A stretch of DNA of 5,510 nucleotides from Spirochaeta sp. (GTDB lineage Bacteria; Spirochaetota; Spirochaetia; DSM-2461): positions 1 to 5,510 of the forward strand of contig JAUVIY010000188.1 of assembly GCA_030592625.1 (NCBI GenBank), given 5' to 3'. Shown one piece after another: positions 4,322 to 5,510 of the stretch. Numbering within the stretch: the first letter of the stretch is position 1; each line of letters begins with the position of its first letter. Under the pieces are notes generated by a model. That model had not been told where the DNA came from and did no database searches. It saw only the letters and a list, made by a program, of their open reading frames with translations. The position numbers were made by a program, and so were the translations under genes.

Positions 4322-5510
4322 ATGGATAAACCGGCCATACGAATAATACTTGCAGCATCCCTGACTGTTCTGACAGCAGTTTTTCCGTCTGTTCATGCTG
4401 AAGCCCAGGTTCTCTTCGAATACAGTCATGTCGAAGGGGATCAATGGCATTTGACAAGTGTCGTGAATGAGGAAGTGCTGATAAATGGTGAGCTGTTCTA
4501 TCGGACCGAAATTCTCAACAAGATTTCCGTGGATGTTCTTGATGGTGCGGGAGCTGATGGCAGGTTATGGAATCGTTATAAGATTGCGGAGAAGTCTGAA
4601 GAGTCAGGTGTTTACAAGCTGCACGGCGAGTTCGAGGCGGAATACAATCGGAATCACCTGGGCCTGCTTACGGATTTTAAAGATCTCTCACCGGTACCGA
4701 CAGTCAGGAACATTCCTGTATTTCCCGGAAATTCTTTGACTCCCGGTGATCATTGGAGCGCTGATGGGACTGAATTATTTGATTGGTTTCCCCGATTTGA
4801 AATTCCCGGGGTCCTGACCCTCGATTTCACCGCCGAGTATGAATACATCGGATCGGTAGTAATAGATTCGAAGACGCTGGAAAAAGTCGAGATCCGTTAT
4901 GACTACAATTGGAACCTGTATCTGATGTCCGAGGAATACATGTTTCTCTCCCAATATTCCTACTATCCCGTTGGCATCTCCGGAGATTTCTATCAGGAAA
5001 TTTACTGGGATTCTGAAAAAGGCCGTAATTATGCTTCTGAAGGCCGGTTTGAGTATATTTACTACTTGAGTAACGGTAAGAGAGAGACTTTCCGGGGCAC
5101 GACTCAAGGAAAGGCCTACTACGCCGAGCCCCTGGACAAGGATGCTCTGGTGAAGGAAATCGAGGATCTGACCGACGATACTGTGAGGGTTGAAGCGACC
5201 GGCGCAGGTGTCAGCATTTCCCTGGAGGATATTCATTTCGTTCCCGATGAGCCGGAGATGCTGCCTGGAGAAGAATCCAAACTCAGGAATATCACCGAAA
5301 TCCTGTCCCGATATCCCGACAGGGATATTCTGGTTATCGGGCATACGGCCAGGATTAATTCCAAAAGTGACGGACAGCTGCTGTCCGAGCAAAGGGCCGG
5401 GAATGTCGCGCGGTATCTCATCGATAGTGGAGTCAGGCATGAGACTCAGGTGATGACCCGGGGTATGGGACATACACAGCCGGTCGGAGATAATTCCACC
5501 GAGGAAGGCC
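4322..5510 (+). CDS. OmpA-family envelope protein, 3' partial
   Basis: The frame is open from the ATG to the window end (396 codons), so the C-terminus is missing. Residues 1-26 form a signal peptide: K3 and R7, a hydrophobic core at 8-22, and V24-H-A26 before a likely cut. Residues 27-285 are an unrecognised domain rich in Tyr, Trp, Phe, Asp and Glu with many alternating strand-like segments (for example 166-215), which might be periplasmic or surface-exposed. From about 288 an OmpA C-terminal peptidoglycan-binding domain begins. It shows I-L-V-I-G-H-T-A (336-343), L-L-S-E-Q-R-A (353-359), V-A-R-Y-L-I-D-S-G-V (362-371) and T-R-G-M-G (379-383), then P-V-G-D-N-S-T (387-393). The arginine that contacts diaminopimelate in OmpA is R358; the partner Asp (GHTD/YTD) is replaced by A343. 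The likely role is anchoring the envelope to peptidoglycan. A promoter-like element with a palindrome lies just upstream. Confidence 0.9.
   Translation, partial: MDKPAIRIILAASLTVLTAVFPSVHAEAQVLFEYSHVEGDQWHLTSVVNEEVLINGELFYRTEILNKISVDVLDGAGADGRLWNRYKIAEKSEESGVYKLHGEFEAEYNRNHLGLLTDFKDLSPVPTVRNIPVFPGNSLTPGDHWSADGTELFDWFPRFEIPGVLTLDFTAEYEYIGSVVIDSKTLEKVEIRYDYNWNLYLMSEEYMFLSQYSYYPVGISGDFYQEIYWDSEKGRNYASEGRFEYIYYLSNGKRETFRGTTQGKAYYAEPLDKDALVKEIEDLTDDTVRVEATGAGVSISLEDIHFVPDEPEMLPGEESKLRNITEILSRYPDRDILVIGHTARINSKSDGQLLSEQRAGNVARYLIDSGVRHETQVMTRGMGHTQPVGDNSTEEG

Noticed and set aside
4775..5473. A 232-residue open frame on the minus strand
   Set aside because: It lies wholly antisense to the OmpA-family gene, whose own frame has a signal peptide and clear OmpA motifs. 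The antisense protein has no recognisable domain and no good ribosome-binding site was seen.

Overview
The window reads as chromosomal DNA of a free-living-type spirochaete, with roughly balanced base composition. This is an inference from three protein-level signs: a BatD protein fused to a BatE-like TPR/SH3 tail, a compact DksA-type zinc-finger protein encoded back to back with initiation factor IF-1, and an OmpA-type C-terminal domain with the 'GHTA' variant that I remember as common in spirochaetes. No rRNA, tRNA, CRISPR array, insertion sequence or phage gene is visible. This is core or housekeeping territory with some lineage-specific genes.

Layout. Positions 1-2121 (+) hold the 3' part of a Bat gene, cut by the window edge, and a small Smr-domain gene that overlaps it by 11 bases. 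The two are probably the tail of a bat operon. infA (2106-2321, minus) converges on the Smr gene, and the two coding ends overlap by 16 bases. The 175-base gap 2322-2496 is a divergent promoter region. It has a good sigma-70-type promoter for infA, another for the dksA-like gene, and an 8-base direct repeat between them.

Rightwards on the plus strand come the dksA-like gene (2497-2856), a 129-residue protein of unknown function (2918-3307), a 325-residue multi-spanning membrane protein of unknown function (3311-4288) and an OmpA-family envelope protein (4322 to the window end, incomplete). The gene order suggests one rightward transcription unit starting at the dksA-like promoter. A second promoter-like element lies in front of the OmpA gene.

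Functionally, the centre deals with transcription and translation control (DksA-like, IF-1, possibly Smr). Both flanks deal with the cell envelope (BatD/BatE, the unknown membrane protein, OmpA). The less ordinary signals are regulatory. A hairpin buries the ribosome-binding site of the 129-residue gene and competes with a second hairpin that would free it. The 325-residue gene has no visible ribosome-binding site and starts three bases after its neighbour's stop. A 13-base perfect palindrome lies on the -10 element in front of a possibly leaderless OmpA gene. I see no clear case of a wholly new system. The best candidates for undescribed biology are the two unknown genes at 2918-4288.
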